Assembly (NCBI RefSeq): GCF_002128425.1
Contig: NZ_NESS01000015.1
Location: 1-64,000, forward strand
Direction: 5' to 3'
Length of the DNA: 64,000 nucleotides
Origin: Gottfriedia acidiceleris
Lineage (GTDB): Bacteria; Bacillota; Bacilli; Bacillales; Bacillaceae_G
Every line of letters begins with the position of its first letter. Positions within the stretch are counted from its first letter, which is position 1. Below the pieces are notes generated by a model that searched no databases, was not told where the DNA came from, and saw only the letters and a program-made list of their open reading frames with translations. Below, piece after piece: positions 53,215 to 60,634 of this stretch. The position numbers and the translations under genes were made by a program.

Positions 53215-54045
53215 ATGAAGTTAACAGCGGCAGAAATTCAAAGTCAAAAGACAATACAAATAGAGTCTAGGCTTTGGACAGAAAACATTACAATCAAATA
53301 CGATAATCGGGTAATATCCAGAAACCTTTCAGTACAAATTCCAGATAGATCATTTACAGTAATTGTTGGTCCAAATGGATGTGGGAAATCAACCTTACTT
53401 CGAACACTTTCAAATTTGTTAAAGCCATCTGAAGGGCAAATTTTACTAGATGGAAAAGCAATTACATCTTATAAGTCAAAGGAAGTAGCCCGTAAACTAG
53501 GTCTGTTACCTCAATCTTCAACTGCTCCTGACGGAATAACGGTAGCGAATTTGATAGCACATGGTCGATATCCATATCAGAGTCTTATAAGACAATGGAC
53601 TGATGAAGATGAAGCAGCAGTAATGTCTGCGATGGAGCTTACAAATACGAGCGATTTGTCACATCGATACGTAGACGAGCTATCCGGAGGACAAAGACAA
53701 AGAGTTTGGGTCGCAATGGTACTTGCCCAACAAACACCAATGCTTCTACTTGATGAACCAACGACTTACCTTGATATTGCTCATCAAATTGAGTTGTTAG
53801 AATTATTTAAAGATCTAAATCAACAAGGGAATACATTAGTTGCTATTTTACATGATTTGAACCATGCTGCGAGATATGCAGATAATATTATCGCTATGAA
53901 GGATGGCCAAGTGATTGCACAAGGAGATCCTAGGGAGATTATCACTGCAAAACTAGTCGAAGAAGTCTTCGGATTAAAGTGCATAATAATAGATGATCCG
54001 ATTGCTAATACGCCACTAGTCGTTCCATTAGGTAAAGATAGTTAA
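53215..54045 (+). CDS. Siderophore ABC transporter ATPase
   Basis: The 276-residue FepC/FhuC-type ATPase has Walker A GPNGCGKSTLLR, signature LSGGQRQRVWVAMVLAQQTP and LLLDEPTTYLDIAHQ, plus a late ILHDLNHAARYADNI. It matches YusV-type ATPases of B. subtilis, which serve YfiYZ/YfhA. It is 93 bp after permease 2 with only a weak ribosome site. A strong terminator follows. Confidence 0.92.
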   Translation: MKLTAAEIQSQKTIQIESRLWTENITIKYDNRVISRNLSVQIPDRSFTVIVGPNGCGKSTLLRTLSNLLKPSEGQILLDGKAITSYKSKEVARKLGLLPQSSTAPDGITVANLIAHGRYPYQSLIRQWTDEDEAAVMSAMELTNTSDLSHRYVDELSGGQRQRVWVAMVLAQQTPMLLLDEPTTYLDIAHQIELLELFKDLNQQGNTLVAILHDLNHAARYADNIIAMKDGQVIAQGDPREIITAKLVEEVFGLKCIIIDDPIANTPLVVPLGKDS

Positions 54046-54064
54046 CTTGTGATTCTAGTTTAAT

Positions 54065-54127
54065 ATCACTAATAAAAAAATAAGTGAAAATAAATACATT
54101 ACACTTATTTTTTTATTAGTGATTTTT
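54065..54127 (+). terminator. Very long terminator hairpin after the siderophore operon
   Basis: Perfect 22-bp arms at 54065-54086 and 54102-54123 with a 15-base loop, followed by TTTTG. The arms are almost all A and T. The following stretch to 54321 shows no gene. Confidence 0.85.
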
Positions 54128-54321
54128 GTTTAGTTAATTTTCCTAGCTAACATACACTTATTTAAAAATCAATTTACTGTCATTGATTCATCTATTTTTA
54201 TATCATGTTTTTTATTAAGAAATTTTAATTTGAACTAATTGTATTTGTTTGAAATAATCATAGTGGGATAAAAAAGTATTTAATACGATTGCTCTAGTAA
54301 ATGACAAAGCGGAGAATTCAT

Positions 54322-55032
54322 ATGAATAAAGAAATGGAAGTAGTCGATCATCTTGAGGAACTGCGTAAAAGAATTATCATTACAGCAGTTACTTTTATTG
54401 TTCTATTTATAATTGGGCTCGTTTATGTAGAACCAATTTATAAATTCTTAACAAAGGATTTAACATATAAACTAGTCGTGCTAAGTCCTGGAGATGTATT
54501 ATGGGTATATTTTTCGATATCTGCAGTTTTTGCGGCCGTTTTTACGATACCGGTTGCAACTTGGCAAACTTGGTTATTTGTTAAACCGGGTTTACATCCT
54601 TCTGAACAAAAAGGGATAGGGTTTTATATACCCGCGTTATTTTTTCTGTTTGTTTTTGGATTAGTTATTGGCTATTATTTTGTTTTTCCTAATATCCTTA
54701 GATTCCTAACGATAATGGGACAAGGTATGCTTGAACAAAACTACACTGTTGATAAGTATTTCTCTTTTCTTTTTAATCTAGTCGTTCCATTTGCTGCATT
54801 TTTTGATATGCCAGTCGTGATTATGTTCTTAACAAAAATCGGCATAGTGAAGCCTAGTTATTTACAGAAAGTGAGAAAATATGCTTATTTTATCTTAGTA
54901 ATCGTGGCGTGTTGTATTTCACCACCAGACTTTATATCACATATTTCTGTCTCGATTCCGTTAATTTTATTATATGAACTAAGTATATTAACATCTAAAT
55001 CGGTATATAGAAAAAAAGAGGTAAATGAGTAA
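54322..55032 (+). CDS. tatC: Twin-arginine translocase subunit TatC
   Basis: The 236-residue membrane protein has six hydrophobic segments and the TatC hallmarks HLEELRKRIII at the N-terminus, FVKPGLHPSEQKG near residue 90 and a late PPDFISH. It recognises Tat signal peptides and builds the translocase with TatA. The start is the ATG at 54322 behind GGAG. No tatA gene is next to it here, so the partner must be elsewhere. Its stop lies inside a terminator hairpin. Confidence 0.94.
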   Translation: MNKEMEVVDHLEELRKRIIITAVTFIVLFIIGLVYVEPIYKFLTKDLTYKLVVLSPGDVLWVYFSISAVFAAVFTIPVATWQTWLFVKPGLHPSEQKGIGFYIPALFFLFVFGLVIGYYFVFPNILRFLTIMGQGMLEQNYTVDKYFSFLFNLVVPFAAFFDMPVVIMFLTKIGIVKPSYLQKVRKYAYFILVIVACCISPPDFISHISVSIPLILLYELSILTSKSVYRKKEVNE

Positions 55033-55052
55033 AAGCTCATTTACCTCTTTTT
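55015..55052 (+). terminator. Terminator overlapping the end of tatC
   Basis: AAAGAGGTAAATGAG (55015-55029) pairs with CTCATTTACCTCTTT (55036-55050), then TTTG. The left arm encodes the last residues of TatC. Confidence 0.9.
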
Positions 55053-55222
55053 GTTTCCAAGCATTTGTATAAGGTTTATTAAAAAATCTATACTCTCATA
55101 ATCTTATTATTAGTAAATTTTTAAACTTTGAACAAGTTGAATAATCATAAATTCTTCATAGGTTATAAAAAGCTAGGCAAAAAACTTTTGTCGGAAAAAG
55201 GATGAAGTAAGGAGCATAAACT

Positions 55223-55864
55223 ATGCATTATTCTATTTGGATTACTGTTATATTTCTTGCCTTTTCATCTAGTATTGATAATTTTGGAGTAGGAATAACT
55301 TATGGGATTCGAGGTATAAAGGTTGGTTTATTAGCGAATTTAATCATTTCAATCATAGCGTTTATTTTCAGTGAAGCAGGTATTGTTTCAGGTCAATATA
55401 TTTCAAAAGTGTTCCCAGGAACGCTGTCCAATGTAATCGGTGCATTTTTTTTATTAGTAATTGGACTTAGAATTGTACTACTTACTTTTCCAAGAAAAGA
55501 TAAACAGATCATAATAAATAATGATGAAAAATCAGTTTCAAATATCGTTACAAATTATTTAAGTTCACCGGAGAAAGCGGATGTTGACCATTCAGGAGAC
55601 ATAAGTAGTTTTGAAGCAATCATACTAGGTACTGCCGTTTCAATGAATGCACTTACGAACGGCTTAGGTGTTGGATTAATTGGACTTTCACCATTTGCAA
55701 TATCGATAGCAGCTAGTATTTTTAGTTTATTAGCCATTTGGTTAGGCGTCCTTTTAGGAAAAAAAGTCGCGAATGTGAAAATTGGTGGATGGTCGCTTGG
55801 ACAATTTAGTTCCATTATTAGTGGAATTATATTGGTGTTGATTGCGATACACAATCTTGTTTAA
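55223..55864 (+). CDS. ytaF: Sporulation membrane protein YtaF
   Basis: The 213-residue protein is a MntP/LysE-like membrane protein with six segments in two halves and a central hydrophilic loop that has the YtaF-typical SSPEKADVDHSGDISSFEA sequence. The start ATG follows AAGGAG. In B. subtilis ytaF is a sporulation gene of unknown mechanism. It shares a terminator with the opposing COG4705 gene. Confidence 0.9.
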   Translation: MHYSIWITVIFLAFSSSIDNFGVGITYGIRGIKVGLLANLIISIIAFIFSEAGIVSGQYISKVFPGTLSNVIGAFFLLVIGLRIVLLTFPRKDKQIIINNDEKSVSNIVTNYLSSPEKADVDHSGDISSFEAIILGTAVSMNALTNGLGVGLIGLSPFAISIAASIFSLLAIWLGVLLGKKVANVKIGGWSLGQFSSIISGIILVLIAIHNLV

Positions 55865-55876
55865 TAATAGATAAAA

Positions 55877-55918
55877 GAAAAGAGCTGATGGCAGTATTTC
55901 AACATCAGCTCTTTTTTT
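55877..55918. terminator. Bidirectional terminator between ytaF and the COG4705 gene
   Basis: AAAAGAGCTGATG (about 55878-55890) pairs with CATCAGCTCTTTT (about 55903-55915). It is flanked by A and T runs, and its right arm contains the last codons of the minus-strand gene. Confidence 0.88.
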
Positions 55919-56738
55919 TGTATGTTATTAAGCGATTGTCAACATCAACCTCATTTTGTACATCCTTCTTTGAAAAAGAAAGATATGCAACTAGAATAAT
56001 GATGATAATCGACAATACTAGTGTGACTGGCCCGCCGCCGAATCCAAGTCCACCGTGCTTTTGAGAGACAGAGCTCCAATCAGAAAATGATGCTCCGACT
56101 GGTCTAGTCATAATGTAAGCAAACCAAAATGAGAAAACTTCATTTAGCTTAAAGAATTTTCTTCCTATAACCGGTATTGCTAATAAAGCTGTGAACAGTA
56201 GACCTGATGAAAAATAGCCTAAATGCATTGTTGATGCAGTCATGTCACCAGCAGCAGTTCCTAAAGCGAAAGTCCCCATAACGACCGACCAATATAATAT
56301 CTCACGGCGTCGTGTGTATATACTGTGGATAGAAAGAGTTTTCTCCATCTTATACCAAATCATAAAAATAATTACCAACGAAACTGCAAAAAACACCGTT
56401 GATATTACGTATGGAACTCCAAGACCAACGTGTACCACGTCTGCGGCTACTGTACCAAATACACTAATCATTACAACAACTAACCAATAAATAATAGGTA
56501 CATATTTACGGACTTTAAATTGTAAGATTAAAGACAGAATTAGGACGAACAAAGCTACTGCAACACCTATTACTGGTGTTAAAGTTTTTACAATATAATC
56601 GGAAAACACTTCGCCCATACCAGTCGTTACCAATTTAGTAAGCCAGAAAAAGATTGTTACCTCTGGAACTTTTTTTAATATATTTTGTATTGGTGCACTT
56701 GTTGTCTTATTTGTTTGCTTTTGTTCAATAGATTCCAT
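55905..56738 (-). CDS. COG4705-type membrane protein
   Basis: The 277-residue protein has about eight membrane segments, as two internal repeats marked by WLTKLVTTGMGEVFSDYIV, GTVAADVVHV, GTAAGDMTAS and YIMTRPVGASFSDW. Some relatives have been proposed to export manganese, but I cannot assign a substrate from sequence. It is a single gene with stop codon inside the shared terminator, and the C-terminal YKKKS is encoded by the terminator arm and T run. Promoter not evident. Confidence 0.8.
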   Translation of the reverse strand: MESIEQKQTNKTTSAPIQNILKKVPEVTIFFWLTKLVTTGMGEVFSDYIVKTLTPVIGVAVALFVLILSLILQFKVRKYVPIIYWLVVVMISVFGTVAADVVHVGLGVPYVISTVFFAVSLVIIFMIWYKMEKTLSIHSIYTRRREILYWSVVMGTFALGTAAGDMTASTMHLGYFSSGLLFTALLAIPVIGRKFFKLNEVFSFWFAYIMTRPVGASFSDWSSVSQKHGGLGFGGGPVTLVLSIIIIILVAYLSFSKKDVQNEVDVDNRLITYKKKS

Positions 56739-56897
56739 TTCATAATCCTCCTTACTGGATTTAAATCTAATGTAAACAAGTTTTATGAAAGTAAAATGAA
56801 AATGGTATGTAATTTAGTAAAATCCATAATTTAGAAACTATTGTTGTATATCCAAACACATTCTATTAGAATCAATTAAAAGAAATTAGGTGATAAA

Positions 56898-57911
56898 ATG
56901 ATTAAGTATCCAGTTTTAAAAAGTGGTGCAACGGTAGGGGTGACAGCACCATCATCAGGCTTAAAAGAACAATTCCACGTATTGATGAAGCAGTCCATTA
57001 ACCGCATGGAAAAAGACGGATATAAAGTAGAGTGTGGTGATGTTGTTTGGAAGCAGGACAAAGCAAAATCAGCGAATGCTAACAAACGTGCAAATGAATT
57101 AAATGCAATGATGAATGATGAGAAAATAGATTTAATCTTTCCACCGTGGGGTGGAGAGCTTGCAATCGAGATTCTTGATCAATTGGCATTTGAAAGCTAC
57201 AAAGAAAAATGGATTTTAGGATATTCTGATACAAGTATCATTTTATTAGCAGTTACTTTAACAACAGGGATTGCCACTGCACACGGAACGAATCTAATCG
57301 ATTTAAGAGGAGAATACTCTGATGACACAACAGCTATGTGGCAGAAGGTGTTAGCAACTAAATCCGGTAGTTCCATCACTCAAACTTCTTCGGAATTATT
57401 CCAAGCAAAATGGCAGCATGAAAATCCAACACCATATGTATTTCATTTGACCGAAAAAACAAAGTGGAAAACAATATCGAATAAAGATGAGAAAATCAAA
57501 GGAAGATTGCTAGGTGGATGTATTGATGTGATTAGACATCTTGTCGGAACTCCTTATGGAGATGTACGTTCATTTAGAAGTAAATACATTGAAGAGGAAC
57601 CAATTATTTGGTATTTCGAGAATTGTGAATTGAATACAACAGATTTAAGAAGATCCTTAGTACAAATGAAACTTGCAGGATGGTTTGAAAATTGCGCTGG
57701 GATATTATTTGGACGAAGTGCGGCAAATCAAACTGTAGATAACTATACAATAGAAGATGTATATAAAGAGTTAAATGAAGAATTAGCAATACCAATTATT
57801 TACGATATCGATTGCGGGCATGTGCCGCCTCAAATTACATTAATTAATGGAGCATTTGCAGAAGTAGTTGTAAATGGTGGAAAAGGGAAGATTGTACAGT
57901 CTTTTATTTAA
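56898..57911 (+). CDS. S66 peptidase, MccF-like
   Basis: The 337-residue protein belongs to the LD-carboxypeptidase (S66) family. The catalytic Ser is Ser110 in ILGYSDTS; the Glu is likely in YFENCELNTTDLRR and the His in DIDCGHVPPQITL near residue 305. The length and the WYFENCE motif fit MccF-type serine peptidases, which cut amide bonds in microcin C-like molecules, rather than LdcA. It is cytoplasmic and in a single-gene unit after GTGATAAA-type weak ribosome site (TTAGGTGAT). Confidence 0.9.
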   Translation: MIKYPVLKSGATVGVTAPSSGLKEQFHVLMKQSINRMEKDGYKVECGDVVWKQDKAKSANANKRANELNAMMNDEKIDLIFPPWGGELAIEILDQLAFESYKEKWILGYSDTSIILLAVTLTTGIATAHGTNLIDLRGEYSDDTTAMWQKVLATKSGSSITQTSSELFQAKWQHENPTPYVFHLTEKTKWKTISNKDEKIKGRLLGGCIDVIRHLVGTPYGDVRSFRSKYIEEEPIIWYFENCELNTTDLRRSLVQMKLAGWFENCAGILFGRSAANQTVDNYTIEDVYKELNEELAIPIIYDIDCGHVPPQITLINGAFAEVVVNGGKGKIVQSFI

Positions 57912-57917
57912 TTCTAA

Positions 57918-57957
57918 ACAAAGAGCGTTTTTTTATAAAAAGAACGCTTTTTGGTAA
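57918..57957. terminator. Terminator of the S66 peptidase gene
   Basis: AGAGCGTT pairs with AACGCTTT around an A/T-rich loop (about 57924-57952), followed by TTTT. It may also serve the opposing small gene. Confidence 0.75.
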
Positions 57958-57971
57958 ACTTATTTATTAAA

Positions 57972-58187
57972 TTAAAAAAAGAAAACAAGTGCCATTATCG
58001 TAACAACCACTATGAAAATACCAACAACGACTTTTGTGTAAAGAACATACCCATCAGAAAGTTCCGGTTCTTCTTTATACATCCATCTTCTACCCCATAA
58101 TAAACTTTCCCTTGTATCAAAAAAGGACCATAACAAAATAGCATATACAGGAATTAATAATATAAAACATACAATTTTACCAACCAC
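57972..58187 (-). CDS. Small membrane protein of unknown function
   Basis: The 71-residue protein has two membrane segments (about residues 3-20 and 50-70) separated by an Arg/Trp-rich and acidic loop (SLLWGRRWMYKEEPELSDG). The start is GTG, preceded by GGTG. Family not recognised, although the loop pattern is distinct enough to suggest a real protein. Confidence 0.65.
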   Translation of the reverse strand: MVGKIVCFILLIPVYAILLWSFFDTRESLLWGRRWMYKEEPELSDGYVLYTKVVVGIFIVVVTIMALVFFF

Positions 58188-58395
58188 AATTTCACCATCT
58201 TTTCTGAGAATCCACTATAGTTAATTATTTACAGAATTTTGATAACTAAATTGCCGATACTTTGATAGATGTATGACTTTTTAGATAATACTTTTATTTT
58301 TAGAACACACTTTGTTTCGTTTTATTTACTAAAGGGTTTAACTATTGATGTTATAATGGCATTCCGTGTCTTAAAAATTTAGAGGAGGTTTCAAA

Positions 58396-58806
58396 ATGAA
58401 AAAGGTCAATGTGGTTTATGCACTTATATTTGATGAAGCAAATAATAGTGTATTAATGGTACAAAATGAAACTGAAGTTTGGACTCTACCTGGTGGTGCT
58501 GTAGAAGATAATGAAACGTTACAACAAGCAGTAGTTCGAGAGGCATTTGAGGAAACTGGATTAGAAGTGGAAGTAGGAAATATTGTCGCGATTAATGAAG
58601 CTTTTTTTCCTGAAAGAGGAAATCATGCAATTTTGTTTACGTTTAGTGTAAAAATAATCGGTGGAGATTTAGTAATTTCACGTGAAGAGGAAATCCTACA
58701 AATTAAATGGATTGATCTACAAACGGCAAATCAATTAATGCCCTATCATAAGTCGGGAATCGAAAAATTATTAGAGTCATCTGTTCCTTATACATTTCAA
58801 GGGTAA
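58396..58806 (+). CDS. Nudix hydrolase
   Basis: The 136-residue protein has a complete Nudix box (G, five residues, E, seven residues, REAFEETG, then hydrophobic), in GGAVEDNETLQQAVVREAFE and the residues following, at about residues 37-60. Such enzymes hydrolyse nucleoside diphosphates linked to another moiety. The start follows GAGGAGG. Substrate cannot be assigned. Confidence 0.92.
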   Translation: MKKVNVVYALIFDEANNSVLMVQNETEVWTLPGGAVEDNETLQQAVVREAFEETGLEVEVGNIVAINEAFFPERGNHAILFTFSVKIIGGDLVISREEEILQIKWIDLQTANQLMPYHKSGIEKLLESSVPYTFQG

Positions 58807-59003
58807 TATATTAGAAATTTTTTTTAAAGAGATTAGGGGAATTACTAATTACCTTAGTCTCTCAAAAGTGTTCTCGTCTCATAAAGCCCTACCTTTAATC
58901 CTGTCTTTTTTGTCTTGTATAAGTGCTTAAAAGACTATAACATAGTAATATTATGGCATAATAAAAGAAAGTCAAATTATTAAATAGAATCAGGAGCAGT
59001 AAA

Positions 59004-59750
59004 ATGATTATCAATAATGAACAAGAATTAGAAGCTTTAAGAAAGATAGGTCGTATCGTAGCGTTAGCGAGAGAAGAAATGAAGGCAAGAGCTGTCGTTG
59101 GAATGACAACAAAAGAATTAGATGAAATCGGAAGACAAGTTTTAGAGGAGCATGGTGCAACTTCAGCCCCACAAAAAGAGTATGATTTTCCTGGCACAAC
59201 CTGTATTAGTGTAAACGAAGAAGTAGCTCATGGAATTCCAGGAGACAGAGTACTTCAAGATGGCGATTTAGTTAATGTCGATGTGTCAGCAGCATTAGAT
59301 GGATACTATGCAGACACTGGAATCTCTTTCGTAGTTGGAAAAGGTGATTTACTAAAAGAGAAGCTTTGTAAAGTTGCAGAAGATGCATTTTGGGCTGCAA
59401 TGAAAAAAACAAAAGCAGGTTCTAAGCAAAATCAAATTGGAAGAGCAGTATATAATGAAGCAAGTAAAAATGGTTTAAATGTAATTGAAAATCTAACAGG
59501 CCACGGAATTGGAAAAAGCCTTCACGAAAGCCCACAGCATATATTAAGTTATTTCGATCCAATGGATAAAGCCTTATTAAAGGACGGTCTTGTATTAGCA
59601 GTAGAGCCATTTATCTCAGCAAATGCAGACCACATTATCGAGTCAGGAGATGGCTGGACATTTGTGACGCCTGATAAGAGCTTAGTTGCCCAATGTGAAC
59701 ATACAATTGTTGTAACAAAAGGGGAGCCAATAATCTTAACTCAGATTTAA
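59004..59750 (+). CDS. map: Type I methionine aminopeptidase
   Basis: The 248-residue protein is a complete MetAP: the metal ligands are Asp in VNVDVSAALDGYYADTG (two Asp, near residues 94-105), His in GHGIGKSLHE near 168, and Glu in AVEPF and CEHTIVV near the C-terminus. The substrate His is in EEVAHGIPG near 77. It removes the initiator Met. It lies outside the ribosomal operon, so is likely the second MetAP (YflG-type) of Bacillus. It begins with ATG after AGGAGC. Confidence 0.94.
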   Translation: MIINNEQELEALRKIGRIVALAREEMKARAVVGMTTKELDEIGRQVLEEHGATSAPQKEYDFPGTTCISVNEEVAHGIPGDRVLQDGDLVNVDVSAALDGYYADTGISFVVGKGDLLKEKLCKVAEDAFWAAMKKTKAGSKQNQIGRAVYNEASKNGLNVIENLTGHGIGKSLHESPQHILSYFDPMDKALLKDGLVLAVEPFISANADHIIESGDGWTFVTPDKSLVAQCEHTIVVTKGEPIILTQI

Positions 59751-59757
59751 AAATAGG

Positions 59758-59795
59758 AAAAGCGAAGAAAATAAGTTCTTCGCTTTTATTTTTTT
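59758..59795. terminator. Terminator of map
   Basis: AAAAGCGAAGAA (59758-59769) pairs with TTCTTCGCTTTT (59776-59787), followed by ATTTTTTT. Confidence 0.9.
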
Positions 59796-59798
59796 CGG

Positions 59799-60197
59799 TC
59801 ACACTTGTTTCGCGTAATTTAACTCCCAAGTAAATCCGTTTTTATCTTTTACAACAGCAAATCTAGAATTCCAAAATGTGTCTTGAAGTTCCATATGTAT
59901 TTCTCCGTCTTTTGATAACTTTTCATAAATTGAATTAATTTCATCTTCAGAACTCATGTCAAGCGTTGTCCAAACATTGTCGCCTTTTATTAATGGTCTA
60001 AAAGCATCTGCAAAATAAATTACGCAGTTTTCATTGATATGTAATTCAGCGTGTATGTATTTTCCTTCGTGCCCCTTAAACATTTCCATACCATCGCCAG
60101 TTTGTGCGTTCTTAATTTCTCCACCAAAGATTTGTTTGTAGTACTCCAGTTCTTCTTTACAATTTTCAACGTAAATATGAGGTAAAATCTTTTTCAT
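59799..60197 (-). CDS. VOC family protein (PhnB/glyoxalase-like)
   Basis: The 132-residue protein is a single-domain VOC protein of the PhnB/3-demethylubiquinone methyltransferase-like branch, with PHIYVENCKEELEYYKQIFG at the N-terminus, ELHINENCVIYFAD in the middle and DKNGFTWELNYA at the end. The ribosome site is GAGGAG. Function unknown; such proteins often bind a metal or small molecule. Confidence 0.88.
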   Translation of the reverse strand: MKKILPHIYVENCKEELEYYKQIFGGEIKNAQTGDGMEMFKGHEGKYIHAELHINENCVIYFADAFRPLIKGDNVWTTLDMSSEDEINSIYEKLSKDGEIHMELQDTFWNSRFAVVKDKNGFTWELNYAKQV

Positions 60198-60291
60198 TTT
60201 TTCTCCTCTTTCTTTTTGGACTAAAGAATATTAATGTATGAACCTGCGAATAATAACTCACAGTTTTAAGTATAGCCAAATAGAATAGGTA

Positions 60292-60320
60292 TTGTGCTAA
60301 AAGTTAAAATATTTTATAAT
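60292..60320 (+). promoter_or_regulatory. Promoter of the ABC-F leader transcript
   Basis: TTGTGC (60292-60297), 17 bp, TATAAT (60315-60320). This places the start about 30 bases ahead of the leader ORF and 310 ahead of the ABC-F start, giving a long 5' leader. Confidence 0.7.
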
Positions 60321-60358
60321 TTAAATAAATTTAAGTACGAAAGGGAGGTGTAGAAAAG

Positions 60359-60517
60359 ATGTTACGTTTTCAATTGGTTTGCGCACAAATGATAGAATTT
60401 TTATATTATTGTCGTGCAAAATTTGCGTTTTTAGCTGTTAACGGGATACGTCTGTCCATTTTTAACAATTTAACAACTCAAAAACGAAAACGTACTCTTT
60501 CCTACGACTTCAATTGA
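60359..60517 (+). CDS. Putative leader peptide of the ABC-F gene
   Basis: An ATG at 60359, preceded by a very strong ribosome site (GGGAGGTG), opens a 52-codon frame (beginning MLRFQLVCAQMIEF, ending LSYDFN). Near its end, residues 42-45 are KRKR, which fits the R/K-X-R/K motif at which macrolides stall ribosomes. It is followed by an intrinsic terminator and then the ABC-F gene. I do not recognise it as a known protein; a regulatory leader is inferred from placement. It could also be a small protein in its own right. Confidence 0.6.
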   Translation: MLRFQLVCAQMIEFLYYCRAKFAFLAVNGIRLSIFNNLTTQKRKRTLSYDFN

Positions 60518-60561
60518 TAAAATAATCGTGTGATTACACACTTCTATTTAAATCATTATTT

Positions 60562-60597
60562 AAGCCATGGATGGGTTCATTAGTCTATGGCTTTTTT
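60562..60597 (+). terminator. Intrinsic terminator before the ABC-F gene, candidate attenuator
   Basis: AAGCCATGGA (60562-60571) pairs with TCTATGGCTT (60584-60593) with one mismatch, then TTTTTT (60592-60597). It lies between the leader ORF and the ABC-F gene, whose only visible promoter is upstream at 60292-60320, so it should reduce read-through unless relieved. Confidence 0.75.
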
Positions 60598-60634
60598 CTA
60601 TGGATTGGTACGGAAAATAGAAGGAGAATTAAAC

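Noticed and set aside
54046-54321. tatA gene next to tatC
   Set aside because: No short ORF with a TatA-type N-terminal helix is present on either side of tatC.
58807-59003. Terminator after the Nudix gene
   Set aside because: AGAGATTA...TAGTCTCT can pair imperfectly near 58830-58862, but the stem is broken and no T run follows.
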